64,000 nucleotides of DNA from NCBI GenBank assembly GCA_037176705.1, contig CM073889.1:107339890-107403889 (forward strand), given 5' to 3'. The number at the start of each line of letters is the position of its first letter. Position 1 is the stretch's first letter. A model generated the notes under the pieces. That model searched no databases, was not told where the DNA came from, and worked only from the letters and a program-made list of their open reading frames with translations. Shown here piece by piece: positions 32,521 through 44,132 of the stretch. This stretch comes from Molossus alvarezi (lineage: Eukaryota > Chordata > Mammalia > Chiroptera > Molossidae). The translations under genes and the position numbers were made by a program.

Positions 32521-34735
32521 TTGAGCCCAGGAGTGAGTGAATATGTGATAAATCGACCCAAAGTAAATTAGGGGCTACCATTTAACCATGAGCTTCCCAT
32601 GTACTTCATGACCACATATGACGAGAGGAAGACTTGGGGAGCTGCGCAGGCAATGAAAGGGTCAGCCATGGGACTGACGAGGGCACACAAAGGGGTCTGT
32701 CACAAAACTGTCCCCACCTCAGGAGGGGCCAGTTCCGTCAGGCCCACCATGCTTCTGCATCCCCCCTGGCTGATACCCTGTCACCCTGTATCAAGGTGAA
32801 CAGAAATGGAGTGATTAAGATCAACAAGCATTAGACATCTCTCTACTAAAGGCCCGGGCTCAGACATTGCTGCAGACGGCGCAAGGAGCTTCCAATCCAG
32901 CAACCATGACACAATCACTGTGACTCCTCTGGGTCTTTCCAAGCCCCGAAGAAGCAGTTTCTGGCCTGAGTCACCAAAACACGTGCTCTTAGCAACTCTC
33001 TTGCCCAGAAACACTTCCAAGGAACATGCCTGCTTCTTAGAAGCCGAGTGGGAACTTATTTACACTCCTAACAATTCAAAATTTGTCTGCTCAGTACCAG
33101 TACCTTTGTCAAGGGCTCTGCTGGTTCTGAAAGTGACCTGGGGCATCTGGTAATGATCACTGCCACCGGTCCTTGGCAGTGTTCCAGTGGGTCCCGTGGG
33201 ACAACAGCTGCTTTGCCGCTGTTCCAAATTTCAATGGAATTACCACACTTTCCAAAGACAAAGTAAAATCAGGTTGCCCTTCTACTCCAGGACAATGATG
33301 GGGTTTTAAAACTCTAGTCTCTTCAGACTTGGAGGATCTCCACAAGATAAAGGGGTGTGGAAGAAAGGCACCTGAGCTGTCTGAGAAGTTAAAACATCAC
33401 ATGTTGTCCCCTGAAACCCTCCATTGACAGGAGCAGACAGGAAGGGGGAGCGGGTCTGACATCAGCATGGACATTTTGGGGCCAGCTGATGAGGGGTTAA
33501 TTGGGTTAATTTGAAATGCACACGCGCGAGCAGCACTTGCCCTGGAGAACCCATAACGGCGTCTTAGCTTCCCTTGCTGAGAGGTGCCAGCTCCCACCAG
33601 CTCATTGTCAGCTGCTCCAGGGATCTCAGAGACATGATATGTACATGGGCCCAATAGAAAACATAAAAATAATAAATGAAACTAATAATGCAAAAGGGGT
33701 TGGGAAATAAGTAGTCCCTTCTGACATCAGTGCTGCAAGCCTTGGGGAAGGAAGGCTGGAATAGTAAATGAAAGATGTAAATTGTAAAAATTGGAGCCAT
33801 AAATTTTCCTTTGGACGAAGAGGAGAACGGAGCTCACAGGAGCTGGTGTCCAGTTCAGGTTCAATCCGAGGGAGGCAGCCCCTCTCCTCTCCCCAAAGAG
33901 GCTGGGGCTCAGGAGCCGGGGGAGGGACAGGGGAGGGCTGAACAGGACGGGCAACCAGCCTTGTTAAACAGAGTGGAGGCCTCGGGGCTGCTGGCAGCAC
34001 AGTGCAGCACCTCCTTGTCAACACTTCCTTTCTCAGCCGCTGCCCCCTCCCCTGAGAGGGCCAACCAAGGAATATTGCCACGGCGGTCAAGTAGGAAATC
34101 TGGACGAGGATGAACAGAAAAAAACGAATGAGGCCCACCTGCTCAAATTGGATCGAAGTGTATATCCAAGTGAGCGCAGGGCCACGGGATGGAAACATGA
34201 ACATGTTTGTTCGGTTTCACTCTAAAAAGAAGGAAAGAAGAGAAAGAGGGTGGAAGGACTACCCGCCTCGTACAGAGAAGACTGTTCTCGCTGTTTATTT
34301 GTATGTTGATGAGTTTCTGATCTTAGCCATGGCACTGACTTAACTTCATTTGATTGGTGATTTTCAACTCAAAGCTCACTGGGAATATTCAGACATTGTC
34401 TTGGCTGCAGCAATCCAGAGAAGGCAGATCTCACCAAAGGCCATCCTTTCCCTGAAGTAACACCGCCCCCTCAGAACCCAGACTGGCCTCCCCACCCCCC
34501 ATCTCGGAGCTGTAGAGCAGAGGCCCATGGCCCCCGTGCAGCCTGGCCCCTCAGTACTGCTCCCCCTCTGTGGCTTGGGAAGCAGAAGATAAAAGCAATC
34601 CAGGCCTGACAACACTCTTGTGGCCTATTATGCCCGATGAACCCCACCCCTAAGCGAATGTCAGTAGCATGGGGGAGACAGACCTGCGGACCAGTCCTTT
34701 CATTCTCTAACTCAGTACAGTCGTCACTTATTAGT
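32521..34735. other. Unique non-coding DNA
   Basis: No gene or repeat identified. The minus-strand frame 33626-34204 (192 codons) overlaps two other frames, has no domain and is not supported by splice context. The segment 34065-34220 is repeat-free with retained CpGs ('ccacggcggtcaag', 'ggacgaggatgaac', 'tggatcgaagtg') and could be a constrained element. Confidence 0.35.
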
Positions 34736-34737
34736 GT

Positions 34738-34950
34738 GTCACCCGCTCAGTAAATCTCCCTGGACACCGAGTATGTGCTAGGACTGGGCCTACAGTAAGT
34801 GGAGCGGACAGGACTCCTCCTCGAGGGACTGTGCACAATAAGCACCAAACACGCCCTGAGCACATGGGGAGGTTGGAGGAGGTAGGGTTCCTGCCCTCCG
34901 GAAGTCTCCATCCAGTTGGGGAGATTAAGCCTGAGCTGTACAAGGGGAGG
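34738..34950 (+). repeat. Ancient interspersed repeat fragment, class uncertain
   Basis: 'cagtaaatctccctggacaccgagtatgtgctaggactgggcctacagtaagtgg' and 'gttcctgccctccggaagtctccatccagttggggagatt' follow the same landmarks as the fragments at 10696 and 22334. Confidence 0.5.
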
Positions 34951-35214
34951 AAGAGTCCGGGGCAATGCATCCCCTTCTGCCCAGGAGAGAAACACGGCTT
35001 GGCCGAGCGGCAGATCTGGGGCCAGAGCTCCGTCTTCCTGCACCACGTGCCAGCTCCGCGTGGCTGCAGTGTGAGGGAGCACCTGTCACTGCGTCCTTCT
35101 GGGCGCTGGGCACGCGGTGAGTCCTTCAGGGCAGCACGTCCCCTGTGCCCTCCAGCCGTCGAGTCCTGTGCCACTGTGCCACAGCAATTCAGCAGGAGAC
35201 AGGTGTTTCGTGCC
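34951..35214. other. Unique G+C-rich DNA
   Basis: No recognised gene. Overlapping chance frames lie on both strands. Confidence 0.35.
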
Positions 35215-35615
35215 TAGGGCTCCACAAGCCGGGTGGCTTACCGCAACAGAAACGAAGCTGCCATGGCTCTGAAGGCTGGGCGCTCACAGTGGTGTCAGCG
35301 GGTCATGCTCTGAGACTCCGTAGAACCCGGTCCTGCCTCTTCCGGCTTCTGGTGGCCGTCAATCCGTGGTGCCCCCGTCGCGGCCTCTGCTATCCCATGG
35401 TGTTCTCCCTGTGTGTCTCCATTTCTGTGTCCAAATGTCCTCCTTACAAGGACACCAGTCCTAAGGGCTTAAGGGTCCACCCTACTGCGGTATGACCTCA
35501 TCTTACCTGAACTGATCACATCCATCGGCAATGCCCATTTCCAGACAGTGCACGTTCGCAGGTCCTGGGGGTGAGGACTTCAACACATCTCTTTGGGGGA
35601 GACACAATTCAAGTC
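35215..35615 (-). mobile_element. MaLR-type LTR fragment
   Basis: Reverse MaLR landmarks: 'ccgggtggcttaccgcaacagaaacgaag', 'gctctgaaggctgggcgctc', 'ttctggtggccgtcaatcc', 'tggtgttctccctgtgtgtctccatttctgtgtccaaatgtcctccttacaaggacaccagtcc', 'tatgacctcatcttacctg' and 'tgaggacttcaacacatctctttgggggagacacaattcaa'. It is a solo, diverged LTR. Confidence 0.85.
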
Positions 35616-36164
35616 AAAACACCAAACCACACCAATAAGTTCACCAAAGGTCCCTCAAGAAAGCCTCCACAACGGCTGTGCTGGGAGGGAAGAAAGAAAC
35701 CACCTTGTGTCCCCTCCTCCTCCATGACCACCGTCTACCAGAAGGTGCCTTCGATCAATATTTATCGAATGATTCTTCTCACCCTCCTGCTGTCCTCCCC
35801 CCAGACACCCCGTGCCTGCCTTTGAAAGCAGAGCCGCACAGTGGCCGCCCGTCTGTCAAAGCACAGCCGCGTTTCATAGACCCCGATCCGCTCTCTCCTC
35901 CAACAGTCACCCACTCTCCGAAAGGCTCTTTGGAAGGAGCTTGGGGGCTGCAGAAGGTTACAAAGTAACGGTGCTGAAGGCAAAATGAGAAGACAGCCCA
36001 CCTCTGTCATGCCAACATTTTAAATTCCTGCTGTCTCGGCCCTGGGAGGAAGGTGGGGTGCACATTTGAATGGCACACCCTGCAAGGACGCAAGGGCCCG
36101 AGCAGGGTCCTTGGCCAGTGAGTGAGCCTGGCCACCTACCCGTGAGACTCTCTCCTTGTCAATG
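35616..36164. other. Unique non-coding DNA
   Basis: No recognised gene or repeat. Confidence 0.4.
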
Positions 36165-36600
36165 CCCATGCCTGCCCTGTCCAGCATGGAGGCCACTAGC
36201 CACCTGTGGCTATTTGAGTCTTAAATTAATTAAAATGAAATGAACTTATAAATTCAGTTCTTCGCCCTGGCCGGTTTGGCTCAGCGGTTAGAGCGTCGAC
36301 CTGCGGTCCGGAGAGACCCGGTTTCGGTTCCCGCTAAGGGCATGTACCTCGGTTGCAGTTTGTCCCCAGCCCTGGTCGGTCGTGCGGGTGGCAGCCACTC
36401 GATGTGTTCCTTTCACATCGATGTTTCTCTCTCTCTCTGTTCCTCTCTCTCCCTCCCACTCTACATGAACAAAAAAATGGGAAAATGTCCTCGGGTGAGG
36501 ATAAAAAAATAAAAATAAATTCAGTTCTTCGGTCGTGATCGCCACATTTCGAGCCTCAGTAACATCTGGGCCTAGCTGCCGCGTGGGCTACCGCAGATTC
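36165..36600. mobile_element. Short palindromic DNA transposon (hAT-like MITE) split by a Ves SINE
   Basis: Left of the SINE is 'ggaggccactagccacctgtggctatttgagtcttaaattaattaaaatgaaatgaac'. Right of it the sequence resumes with 'cagttcttcggtcgtgatcgccacatttcgagcctcagtaa' and 'gcctagctgccgcgtgggctaccgcag'. Together they read as one short mammalian DNA element with 'tagccac..tgtggct' near both ends in opposite senses. I cannot name the family firmly (MER33/MER53-like). Confidence 0.6.
36264..36514 (+). mobile_element. Ves SINE with 16-bp perfect target-site duplication
   Basis: Complete copy with head GCCCTGGCCGGTTTGGCTCA, box A/B promoter, CT tract, hairpin motif and A-rich tail. The duplication ATAAATTCAGTTCTTC is perfect at 36248-36263 and 36515-36530. 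It disrupts the older palindromic element. Confidence 0.96.
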
Positions 36601-37969
36601 AGACTTCTACCATTGCAGGGAGTTCCACTGGATGGCAGCGGTCGCTGAAGTAACTCCAGGAAGGGGTAAAATGGTGTTGTTTGTAAAAACCAAATGGTTC
36701 TCAGAAGAAGGCAGGGCTTGAATCGCTATACAAAGTGGGAAGGAAGTGAAGACAGTTTTGAACAGAAAGCCCAAGTTGTGTGGAAGCAATTATCCATCGT
36801 GAAGAATGCGAGTTGTAATCTGGGCATCTGCAGAGGTCCTGAGCACATCCCTTGTGAATACCACAGGTCCCCTGTGTGGCCATTGTGACTGGCAGAAAGT
36901 GGCAAGTACCACGAGAGAGGGCACCTCCAGCTGCAGTGGGCACACCAAGCTGAGAGGCACTCTCTGTTTGTAGGAAATATTTTTGAGGAAGTGGCGTCTG
37001 AGATGGACCTGGAGGGTTCGGTGGGGTTCAGAGCTGCAGAGATGAGGGGGAAGGGTTGCAAGCAGGGGAACCATGAAGAAACTCTTGCTAAGCTCCCCCC
37101 TCCCCCAATGCAAAGCAACAAGGGACAGCGGTGTTTCGCTCCTCAGGGCTCTGGAAACTCTAGCAGCTGCATTTCAATTTGTACTCGCAGCACCAATGAT
37201 TTATCTGATGCATATCTGAGCCTACAAATGGTTAAAAAGATAAGATAACATGAAAATGTGGAGTGGATGGCTGTCTCAGCGACCCTCAGTTCAACTAGTT
37301 CTTTCTGGAAGATGATAGGAGTTAGAAAGTGGGAGACTCCACATCTCCAGTCCTTGCCTACCTTGGGGACGAGCCTCTCACCTTCACTCATCCAGCTAAT
37401 GGGATAATGCTAACATTTATCAAAGCCACCGTTCACTGTGCATGCTACCAGAGCCATGCACTGTGCATGCTTTGCTCGGAGACCCTTGCCCCCTCATTGA
37501 AAGTGGAATGTGCTGACCATCCCCCCTTTGAAGCAGAAGTCCTTCCTGAAGATTCCTGTGACCTCCTGTGAGAGCTGCAGGCTCCTCTCCCTCAGCCCCT
37601 CGTTGTCCCTGCTGTCCCTGGGTCGCCATCTGGATCCAAGGCCCTTACCCCTTCAGCAGCATCCATTAGGAATCCAGCTTCACCAAGCATTTCTCGAATG
37701 TTCCCAGGGAGCCCTGGCGGTAACATCACAGGGAAGGGTGCTGTGCACACCATTTCCACTTGGTTTGCCTTCCTCCCCCACCCCCACCAGTTCCCACTTC
37801 CTGTCCCTCCCCGTGCAGAGCAGCTCTGCCTTCCTCTGAGCCTGGCCAGTCGATACCAGGCCCCGGGGGCTCAACCCCAAGTGAGCTAATCAAGGAATTC
37901 TTTCCACATCAGAGGCTCTCCCTGGTACCAGCTCCGGAGAAAATAAAATGTTCTCCATCTCAGTTCATA
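36601..37969. other. Unique non-coding DNA
   Basis: No gene or repeat identified. Overlapping minus-strand frames at 36700-37120 (up to 131 codons) have no domain. Confidence 0.35.
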
Positions 37970-38115
37970 TTCAGCCTCTCACAGAATCTTCCCCATGGCC
38001 CTACGGGGTGGCAGAATTATTGCTCTCATTTTGTAAACGAGGAAACTGAGGCTCAGAGAGGTTAAGTGACACCACGAAGGTGTGTCACAGGAAAGTGGCA
38101 GGACCAGAGGCCTGT
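37970..38115 (-). mobile_element. MIR SINE fragment
   Basis: 'tctcacagaatcttccccatggccctacggggtggcagaattattgctctcattttgtaaacgaggaaactgaggctcagagaggttaagtgac' is the reverse MIR core and is well preserved. Confidence 0.9.
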
Positions 38116-38399
38116 CTGGGGCCTGACTCACCCACTGCCTGAGCTGACCCAGTCGGAACCTTGTCCCCCGGCTGCCTCGCAGGAAATGGGGGCAGACCAA
38201 TGAAAACACAGTGGGGTTTACAAAAGCTCCTTCCCAGCCATTTGCAATGACTGGGGAAATAGAACCTTCTGGAAAACATGTAAGACGCTGCTGGGCAAGA
38301 ATTCTAATGAGCCAATAGGCTCTGCTGTGCTCGTCTGGACTGTATCTATTGCAGGTCAGAATGAGGGATTTATTCCGTCAATGAATCAGAGAATAACTA
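38116..38399. other. Unique non-coding DNA
   Basis: No recognised gene or repeat. Confidence 0.4.
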
Positions 38400-38960
38400 T
38401 TGTTATTATTTAGCATTGATTAATTGTTCCTCCAGCCCTCTAGGCCTCTCCACACAGTTCTCAGAAAATCATTAGGCTTCCAGGGCAGCCTGGGCCTTGA
38501 TGTTCTGGGTGAAGAGCTGCACTGTGAGCCCTGCATGGATGAGCCAGGTCTCAGAGTGGCCTGGCCCCGCCCACGGCAGGATGCTCCATGGCCCATCCAG
38601 GCTCCCAGGCAGAAATCACAGACCTCCGACCTCTGGAGAAAAACCAGCAGGCTCCGAGGATTTTCCACATTGAGGACTTTGGGAAATGCATGCATATTGT
38701 GTAATTACTAATAAGGAAGGGGTGGCTCTTCAGGGCTAATTATAGCAGCCAATGCCCCAGCAGCATTTGCACAGGGCTGATTAAATGCAACATTGTAAAA
38801 GGAGCGGAGCAGTGAATTTTCATCCTGACATCCAATAACACTCCCTGACCCTTCGGATATTGTCCTCCCCAGAGGTCAAAAATATGAATAAATTATGGTT
38901 CTGACAACCTTGACCCTGAGTGGAGGTGGGATGAAATGCTCTCTGGGAGAAAAAAGAAGA
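38400..38960. promoter_or_regulatory. Possible enhancer-like conserved non-coding element
   Basis: Repeat-free. It has clustered homeodomain-type TAATTA/TAATTG cores: 'tgattaattgttcc' at 38417, 'tgtgtaattactaataagg' at 38698 and 'gggctaattatagcagcc' at 38733. A GATTAAATGC and an octamer-like ATGCATATT (38690-38698) are also present. There is no coding frame. Function is inferred from motif clustering and lack of repeats only. Confidence 0.35.
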
Positions 38961-39117
38961 AATCTGACATTACATTTGTGATCACCGAGAATAAAGGAAA
39001 ATCCATATCCCAATTTTGCTAAATTTAAGCTTGACGGGAAGAATGGAGAATAACCTTTGACGTGATGCTTATTCAGGAGGCTTTCGGAGCTCAAAACCAA
39101 GACACAGCCTCGCCCAC
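38961..39117. other. Unique non-coding DNA
   Basis: Nothing recognised. It continues from the enhancer-like stretch. Confidence 0.3.
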
Positions 39118-39420
39118 TCAACGCGAGGCGGGAGTTACTGGTTACTGGTTCCCACGGACCGTTTTTATTGATTAGAAATGATCAACCCTGGATAATGCCA
39201 TCCAGAGCAGTCGGCTTCGAAACAGCGTTGTTAAATAGTTAAGCAGGGGTACTTCCAGTTCGGTCGAATGGACGTCCAGAGCACGAGGCCATCCGTCATG
39301 TGTGAAGGGCCTCATTTACAGACAGACGCGCGCCAAGGCAATCAGCCCGCGACCTGCCACGCTGGGGATTTATAACAGTTGGCAAAGGAAGGTTGTCTCT
39401 TGTTTTAGGTTCTGCGGATG
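39118..39420. promoter_or_regulatory. CpG-retaining patch
   Basis: I count 20 CpGs in 39121-39420 at about 50 % G+C, an observed/expected ratio near 1. The flanks are CpG-depleted. It includes 'aacgcgaggcggg', 'tcggtcgaatggacgtcc' and 'gacgcgcgccaagg'. Such a patch suggests germline hypomethylation or strong constraint. A palindromic CRE-like half GACGTCC is present. No open frame is convincing. Confidence 0.45.
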
Positions 39421-40510
39421 GGCGGGGGAGGAGCAGAAATCAAGGCCTGGAAGGAGAGGAGTGAATTATTCAGCTGGCCTTGGGGGGCCGTCTTTGGGAG
39501 GCAGGGTAGGGGTCAATGTACAGAGACCATCCATCCATCCCTCCAAGCCTGAAGTCTATCTGCCTCGAGTTCAAAGACCCAGCAAGTGGGACATAAAACC
39601 TCCCAGCTTTGTCACCGCAGCAGCAGCATACATGTCCAGGCAGAGCCCTACATCACTGGGAAGGGTGGACTGAGGGCAGGAGAGGGAAGCGCAAAAATGC
39701 CTTTGTCCTTGGACATGGTGACCTGGATTGGATGTTCTCATCGGCAGCCCAGTGACCTCTCAGCAGCCGAGGTGGGTGCCTTTGTCTCCCGAGTCCAGCA
39801 GGTCCACATGCCCGCAGAGCAGACCCCGAACGCCATGACCCTGCGCCCGGCTGTGTGTGGCCCTGCTGGCATTTCCTTTCACAGCACCGGGAGTAGATCT
39901 GATTGGGGAACACGACAGACTTCACGAGTTCTCCTGTGGCTTCGAGCATTGATTCCCTCTGGACCGCTCCCTCTAGGTGCTGCCGAGCAGTAGACGGCAG
40001 TTAAGCATCCAGACTGTGGAGCCGGCTGCCTCAGCCCTCAGCCTGCTCCTCGGGCATAGTGGGCGCCATGTTGTGCACCCAGATGCCCTTCAGGACCAGG
40101 GCACGCCCCCCGCAGCACAGAGAGCGGAGTGCAGCCCGGGCCACACCGCAGCCTGCGGCAGAGGAAAACCAGCAACACTGATCCTGTGTTATGTAAGATT
40201 CTGAGAGGTGTCTGGTTGTCATGGAGCTTGCATTCATTGTAATCATTTATAATTTTGTATGCAAATGTTAACCTTGATGGCTGCAGTTTGGCACCTGAGT
40301 TGAGCACCTCCCTTTTCTCACCCTAGTCCTGGCGTTGGCAGGGGGTGTCGGCAGCTGATGGCTCGGAGTGGCCCGAGGAAGCTGCCTCACCCAGTTTATG
40401 CCCCCCAAGTGTTGGGGGTGGGGGAGCCCACACCCAGTGACAGGTCACCAAGGAAGTTCGGTGGGATGATCCCTAAGGGCGCCCAGCTGCAGAGGTCCCC
40501 ACGGCAGCGA
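39421..40510. other. Unique non-coding DNA
   Basis: No gene or repeat recognised. Several chance frames (up to 135 codons) overlap on both strands. Confidence 0.35.
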
Positions 40511-40858
40511 CCGTACAGTTCCCAGGGCTGCGTGACAAAGTGTCACGTACAGTGCAGACGATGCTGCCTCCCAGTCCCGGAGGCCAAAGTCTGAAATCAA
40601 GGCATTAGAAGGAGTGTGCTTCCTCACAAGGGGACAGAGCAGGATCTGCTCCAGGCCCCTCCTCGCTCCCACGGTTCCTCGTTGGGTGGCAGGTAGCTCC
40701 GATCTCCATGTTGGATTAGGGGCCCACCTACCCCAGCATGACCCCATCTTTCACCAGCAACCCTATTTGCGAACAAGGTCACATGCTGAGATACTGAGAG
40801 TTAGAACTTCAACGTATGAATTCGGGGGGAGACACAATTCTACCCACAACTTGGGCTG
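40511..40858 (-). mobile_element. MaLR-type LTR fragment
   Basis: Reverse MaLR order: 'gttcccagggctgcgtgacaaagtg', 'cagtcccggaggccaaagtctgaaatcaaggc', 'tgttggattaggggcccacc', 'catgaccccatctttcacc', 'cctatttgcgaacaaggtcacatgctgagatactgagagttagaacttcaacgtatgaattcggggggagacacaattc'. It is solo and diverged. Confidence 0.88.
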
Positions 40859-43554
40859 AACCGCACCAGAGCCCAACGCCGCCTCTGCCCAGTCCTGTCC
40901 CCTCCGCCACCCCGCACAGGTGCTGACGCAGGGTAGCTTCCCTCTCACTTTCAGTAATTGCTACCAAGTCGATCCAGGCCATACGCCAATGTCCTCCTCC
41001 TCCCTCCGCGTTTTGGTCGTGGACAGGAAGGTGTCACGATCACTTACGACCCCTGGTCGGCCCTTTCCTTCTCTCCCCCTGACCCGCGGGGCCCCTTCGA
41101 TGCACAAGAGCAGAGAGAAGCAGCTCTCACGTGCATGAGCTGTTGTGGTTTCCTCTTCACTGACACTGACTTGCCACTCAGCCTCGGCGTCACGGGCCTG
41201 TGGTAGGGCGCCTGTGAGTTCTGAGGGAGTCCAGGGCATGGGAAGTGGGTTCCTGACCGGGGCGCCCACCCAGCCAGCTCCTGCCTCTTGGCGGCATGTC
41301 AAGAACTCAAGCCGAGCTGCCTCCCATCCCGTCTGTTGGCTCCCAGGCAACCGTGCACCCGGCTTCACCAAACCTCGGGAGCTCGGGAAACTGCACTGCC
41401 ACCTCCTCTCTGCCCACCCTGCCGTCTCCCCTCCCCAGTTAGACACAGAGGTCACCAGCCACCCTGCTGCATGAGCACGAGCAGTCAGGAAATGCGATGT
41501 CAGGCGCCCCTTCCTGCAGACATGCCCAATCTCCACAAGGAGTCTCTGAAAGCCCCTCCCACTGGAGTGGGGGCTCCCGGTGCCCACCCTGTGGGGAGGG
41601 GTGAATCACAGCCGACTCCTCTGGACCAGCTCTTCTCCACCCTCTCCTGTTTGCTGTTCAGCTTTTCCTCCTGCTGACCGAGGGAGACATGTGGGGACAG
41701 GGCTCTGGGTTGACAGTGGGGGGAAGCAGTCATTAGCTATTACTTGAGGGGCTCGGGAGCACCCTGATCCCAGCTGCTTAGAAACTTTGTCTTTATCAGT
41801 GGATCCTGGTTGCTGATTCCAATGCCACAGAAAATACCACTCAACATCCCGTTTCTAGAATTCTCCAAGGGACCTGATTCCCTTGCCCCTGGGACAGTCA
41901 CTGGGAAATGTGTCTGCAGCCAAGTCTCCCTCCAGGAGGACAGGTTACCACTGTTGTCACTGTGGTCATCACCCCAAGCAGGGAAGTGACCTGCACTGTT
42001 GGAGACGTGGTCCCACCACCTGAGGGAAGACCTTGGCTAATGACCGCCGAGAGCACCACGCCTGGCACGGGCTCTGCTTTCTCACCTCCCGAGTGTCTTC
42101 TCAACCTGAAACACTGCTGCAACATGGCCAGTGCCGGCCGCCTGCCGGCCCAGGGGGCTGCATCCGCTGTGTCTGGGAGCCTCTAGTGTAAAACCCAAGA
42201 GAACATCAGCCCCAGTCATTGCTCCCCGGAGGCCAGTATAATCACAGTGTAGAAACAACCGAGGCACCGGACACTCTCCCTGCACCCTGAGGTCCTCCCC
42301 AGGTTTCCCCCATCACTCCTCGGCGTGCCGGTGGCCGGTGTCTGTTGTTGGGAAGTACATTTTGATGCAATTTTCTCTGGGTGCAGATTTGGGGTGAAAC
42401 CAGGGAAGATCAACTGCATTGAGGGTGGCCCCCCGGGGGGCCCCGAAACTCAGAGGGAAGATTCTGGCAGAACGAAGGCCGCCTGAGCCACAGCCGCCCA
42501 ACGCTGGGTCTGGTCCAACCGTGCGCCTCAGGCCAGTTGCTGTCTGTCTCGGTGGTTCCCTGTCATCGCCGTAAACAGGCCATTATCTGTCTCAGTGACA
42601 TTTGTTGAGCGCCCCCTGCTTGCCTGTGGGTCTCTGCCACGTGGGGCGCGCAGCCTGCTGGAGGAGGCACGTGGGGGCGTGGGGTGGGCCTGTGGGTAGG
42701 GCTTCCAGGGGAGGTACAGCAGGTGACAGGACCGTCCCAGGATTCAGCAGGTGTCAGTGTCTGCGAGGTCTCAGCCAAGGGTGCCCTTTGGCTGTGAGCA
42801 GCTGTTTGGTCGCACACACATTTGGAGGCGTGCTTGGCTGGATGTCCCTATAACGCTCACCTTTCATGAATCGGAATGGTGGAAGCAAGGAAGAGAAGCT
42901 GGACGACCATTTCGTCTCATTCATTCCTTACGAAAACCCTACATAGAGATCAAGAAAATGAACTTGCCCTTGAAGTCGGCCCCCTCCAAGCCCTACCCAT
43001 CTCGTAGGTTCCAAAGTTCCCACCCGTCCGCCTCTGGGCTGGTTCCCATGCCTGTCTTTGCTTTGGCCTGGCTGTCACACTCTCCGCCCCCCATCTCTTC
43101 TCCCCCCACAAGCTAGGTTCATGGTCGATGGCCTTCTCTCCTCTGCACCCAACCTGACATTAGCCCAAGATTAGAAATGTTGGCTTTCCTAGGAACTTAG
43201 TCCTGGAACTGACCTTCGGAGAAAATATCGCTCCCCAGAGCCCATAGTGAAGGAGCTCTGTCTGCCCATGGGTAGGAGGTCCTCCCTGCCTTATCCCGTA
43301 ACTCTCAAACCCAAGAGAGAAGACTGAAGAAGTCAGTTCCAGGTTGGGCCTTTATACAGCTAGCTTTCTCTGGGGGGAAAAAGTGAGTTTAAATAAGGAA
43401 CATTCTCCCTTATAGGGAAAACAGATTCCTCTAAACCCCACCCCAGCCTCAACCCATCAGTCTTTGAATGTGGGGTAAAAGGAGACACACAATCCCTCTT
43501 CGGCCCAGAGGCAAATGTCAGTCAACTGGCCGTGGGTTCTGGGGTCCGCTGGGC
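40859..43554. other. Unique G+C-rich non-coding DNA
   Basis: About 2.7 kb without a recognised repeat. Open frames up to 208 codons (40961-41587, minus) overlap frames on the other strand and show no domain or exon structure. I see no gene. Confidence 0.4.
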
Positions 43555-43665
43555 CTGGACTCAGTGAGCTCCGCCATGTACCAGCTTCATGATCTCGAGG
43601 GAAGTGCTTAACCCCCCACGTTTTAGGGGCCACTATTTCTACAGTGAGACACTGTATTTGCAATG
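43555..43665 (+). mobile_element. MIR SINE fragment
   Basis: 'ggactcagtgagctccgccatgtaccagcttcatgatctcgagggaagtgcttaac' and 'ctatttctacagtgagac' follow the forward MIR layout, diverged. Confidence 0.55.
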
Positions 43666-44050
43666 TTATCAGGGTTGGAGTCCAAAATCAGTGCCTAAAG
43701 AAGGAATCACTATTGGTCGGAGCTTTGCTTGAAAACCTCTTCAATCAGCCACAGGTCAGGACCACAGTCTCCCTCCTCACTGGAGACCAACCAAGCATCT
43801 CCCTTTACACAGGTCAGGAGCGTCAGCCCATCAAGAGTCTGTGGCTGGTTTGTCTTCGGGGGCCAGATTCTGTGCAAAGTAGCTCTCTTAAAGTACTCAG
43901 AGTACATATTTGACAGTGAGATGCTCACACTTTGGAAGGCACTTAGGAACTGTAGCTGATGAGGGAAAGAAGCAAGTGTATGTCTCCTGTCTCGGCCTTC
44001 TTCCACACAGGCCATCTCTCCGTGGAAGCGCGAGAGAATAGCCCCTGCTG

Positions 44051-44055
<5 letters not shown>
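43666..44055. other. Unique non-coding DNA
   Basis: No recognised gene or repeat. Confidence 0.4.

Positions 44056-44131
<76 letters not shown>
44056..44131. repeat. Compound (CT)n(GT)n microsatellite
   Basis: About 24 TC units run directly into about 14 GT units without interruption. Its purity suggests it is polymorphic. Confidence 0.97.

Positions 44132-44132
<1 letters not shown>

Noticed and set aside
31602..32561. 319-codon proline-rich repeat protein
   Set aside because: It is a translation of the 22-bp minisatellite. The same peptide repeat appears in other frames, which is a property of the period, not of selection for coding.
33626..34204. 192-codon minus-strand frame with hydrophobic segments
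   Set aside because: Hydrophobic runs come from T-rich sequence on the coding strand. Other frames overlap, and there is no family similarity I recognise.
40961..41587. 208-codon minus-strand frame
   Set aside because: No domain, overlapped by opposite-strand frames, no splice-site pattern.
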